The position numbers and the translations under genes were made by a program. Shown one piece after another: positions 5,041 through 6,020 of a stretch of DNA of 6,020 bases; the first letter of the stretch is position 1, and each line of letters opens with the position of its first letter. The notes under the pieces are model-generated. The model saw only the letters and a program-made list of their open reading frames with translations, was not told where the DNA came from and ran no database searches. Origin of the DNA: Dehalococcoidia bacterium (GTDB lineage: Bacteria > Chloroflexota > Dehalococcoidia > JACVQG01); assembly GCA_015661045.1 (NCBI GenBank), contig JACVQG010000096.1, positions 1-6,020 on the forward strand, written 5' to 3'.

Positions 5041-6020
5041 ATGGGAACTGCTAAGTCGTTCAAGGTTTTCCTCGGTATTATCCTCGCTGTATCGTTTACT
5101 ATGTTGATTGCCCCTTTCCACCCCGTTCAAGCCCAGGCGGGCTGCACCAAGAGCTGGATCGGAGGGGCACTACCTGATCCAAGCGCCTGGCAGGACGCTG
5201 CCAACTGGAGCCCGGGAATTCTCCTCCCGACCTCCACCGACGACGTGTGCATAAACTCAGGCCCTAACGTCGTTCTCAAGGGGCATGGCTACGCCAAAAC
5301 GGTAACTATTGGCGCCGGGCGGACACTGTGGCTGCAGTCCTCCGACACCGACGCATACGGCATTCTTACGGTGGCCAATAGCTTAAGCAATGCCGGCGTC
5401 ATCAGGATAGAGACGACAAGCGTCAGTAATTTTGCAAGCGAACTCGCTACCGGCACCCTGACCAACACAGGGACCATCAATGTGAATGTGGGGACTGCCG
5501 ATGGCCCTCGCAACATCTATGCCAATCTGGACAACCAGGGCACTATCAACATCAACGCTAATGCCACCCTTTCCAAGGCCAGCGGCGTCTATACCAATAC
5601 CGGCACTATCAACATTGCTGCTCTCAAGACCCTCACCGTTAGGAATGGGATTTTCCCCTCGGGCACGGGTACCTTCAATCAGAACGGGGGCACCCTGGCG
5701 GTAAATGGCACTTTTGATGGTTACATCCTCACCTTGAACCATAATGGCGGGGGCATCAGTGGCAGTGGCAGCCTCAGACTGAGCAGTTCTACCCTCAACC
5801 TCTTGACCGGTGGGGACATAGGCCCAACGGTGTCTCTCATCGCCTCCAACCTGAACATAGGGGCTGCTGCTACCGGAGCGGCCGCCTTTATCTGGAACGG
5901 CAGTGGCAATTACAGTGGGACCCTCTCTTCAGGGCAGACATTGTGGCTGCAGTCCACCCCCACCAATGCACACGCCATTCTTACCGCGGCCAATAGCTTC
6001 ATCAATGCCGGCGTCATCAG
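5041..6020 (+). CDS. Secreted repeat protein, beta-helix/adhesin type (5' part, runs off the window)
   Basis: The frame is open from ATG 5041 to the window end; 326 complete codons are visible and no stop. Residues 1-33 are a Sec-type signal peptide (KSFKVFLGIILAVSFTMLIA core), with cleavage likely after Ala31 or Ala33. The residues before Cys35 (QAG) do not form a good lipobox. Residues 39-71 follow a W-GG---W-DAANWSPG---P-STDDVCI pattern common at the start of bacterial surface beta-helix and autotransporter-like proteins. Cys35 and Cys70 could pair. Then come short rungs of the form N-G-IN: NAGVIRI (117-123), NTGTINV (142-148), NQGTINI (165-171), NTGTINI (186-192). Residues 96-122 recur from 301. 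It is rich in Asn, Gly, Thr and Ser with very few charged residues. Role: probably surface adhesion or sheath (inference). No anchor is visible because the C-terminus is missing. Confidence 0.8.
   Translation, partial: MGTAKSFKVFLGIILAVSFTMLIAPFHPVQAQAGCTKSWIGGALPDPSAWQDAANWSPGILLPTSTDDVCINSGPNVVLKGHGYAKTVTIGAGRTLWLQSSDTDAYGILTVANSLSNAGVIRIETTSVSNFASELATGTLTNTGTINVNVGTADGPRNIYANLDNQGTININANATLSKASGVYTNTGTINIAALKTLTVRNGIFPSGTGTFNQNGGTLAVNGTFDGYILTLNHNGGGISGSGSLRLSSSTLNLLTGGDIGPTVSLIASNLNIGAAATGAAAFIWNGSGNYSGTLSSGQTLWLQSTPTNAHAILTAANSFINAGVI
5326..5405 (+). repeat. First copy of an 80-base repeat inside the adhesin-like gene
   Basis: By hand alignment, about 68 of 80 bases match 5941-6020. The copies are 615 bases (205 codons) apart and in the same frame, beginning LWLQS and ending NAGVIR. 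The second copy is cut by the window end, so the true repeat unit may be longer and present in more copies downstream. Confidence 0.85.
5941..6020 (+). repeat. Second copy of the 80-base repeat, cut by the window end
   Basis: Matches 5326-5405 in frame. The preceding residues (SSGQT) also resemble those before the first copy (GAGRT), so similarity starts slightly upstream. This indicates a large modular repeat of about 205 residues. Confidence 0.85.

Noticed and set aside
5107..5145. Lipoprotein signal peptide ending at Cys35
   Set aside because: The residues before Cys are Gln-Ala-Gly, lacking the usual Leu at -3, and lie about ten residues beyond the hydrophobic core; a type I signal peptide fits better.
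5289..5909. Long antisense frames opposite the adhesin-like gene
   Set aside because: They arise from the biased, repetitive composition of the sense gene and have no ribosome binding sites or recognisable domains.

Overview
The window carries a cell-surface export locus, most likely from a monoderm (Gram-positive-type) bacterium of the Clostridia or Chloroflexota kind. The evidence is a TasA/camelysin-type secreted protein next to a SipW-type (Ser/His, ER/archaeal-class) signal peptidase, a perfect AAGGAGG ribosome binding site, and GTG or TTG starts on three of the four genes. TasA/SipW/DUF5305-like sets are also found in archaea, but the strong Shine-Dalgarno sites and intrinsic terminators fit a bacterium better. 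I cannot fix the phylum from the sequence.

Layout. Positions 1-85 may hold the end of an upstream gene. Positions 98-769 encode a small secreted TasA-like protein with an acidic tail containing 11 consecutive Asp. A GC-rich stem-loop (794-830) and a short region with a duplicated 10-mer separate it from the signal peptidase gene (928-1530, possibly starting at 940). The signal peptidase overlaps the next gene by a GTGA junction, so that gene is best started at 1527, not at the more upstream GTG at 1500. It runs to 4361 and encodes a 944-residue double-anchored membrane protein whose extracytoplasmic part is three clear copies plus one degenerate copy of a DUF5305-like unit. A composite 3' stem-loop and a textbook intrinsic terminator (4475-4526) close the operon.

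Positions 4527-5040 are AT-rich, without a convincing gene, but full of short direct and inverted repeats and a possible promoter. This is the regulatory and leader region of the last gene. From 5041 to the window end runs the start of a large secreted repeat protein of beta-helix/adhesin type, more GC-rich and C-ending in its codons than the operon before it.

How the genes may work together (inference): the SipW-type peptidase matures the TasA-like protein and perhaps unseen paralogues. The multi-domain DUF5305-like protein, translationally coupled to the peptidase, sits beside it as a surface-exposed partner or scaffold. The adhesin-like gene downstream is a separate transcription unit that adds another surface component.
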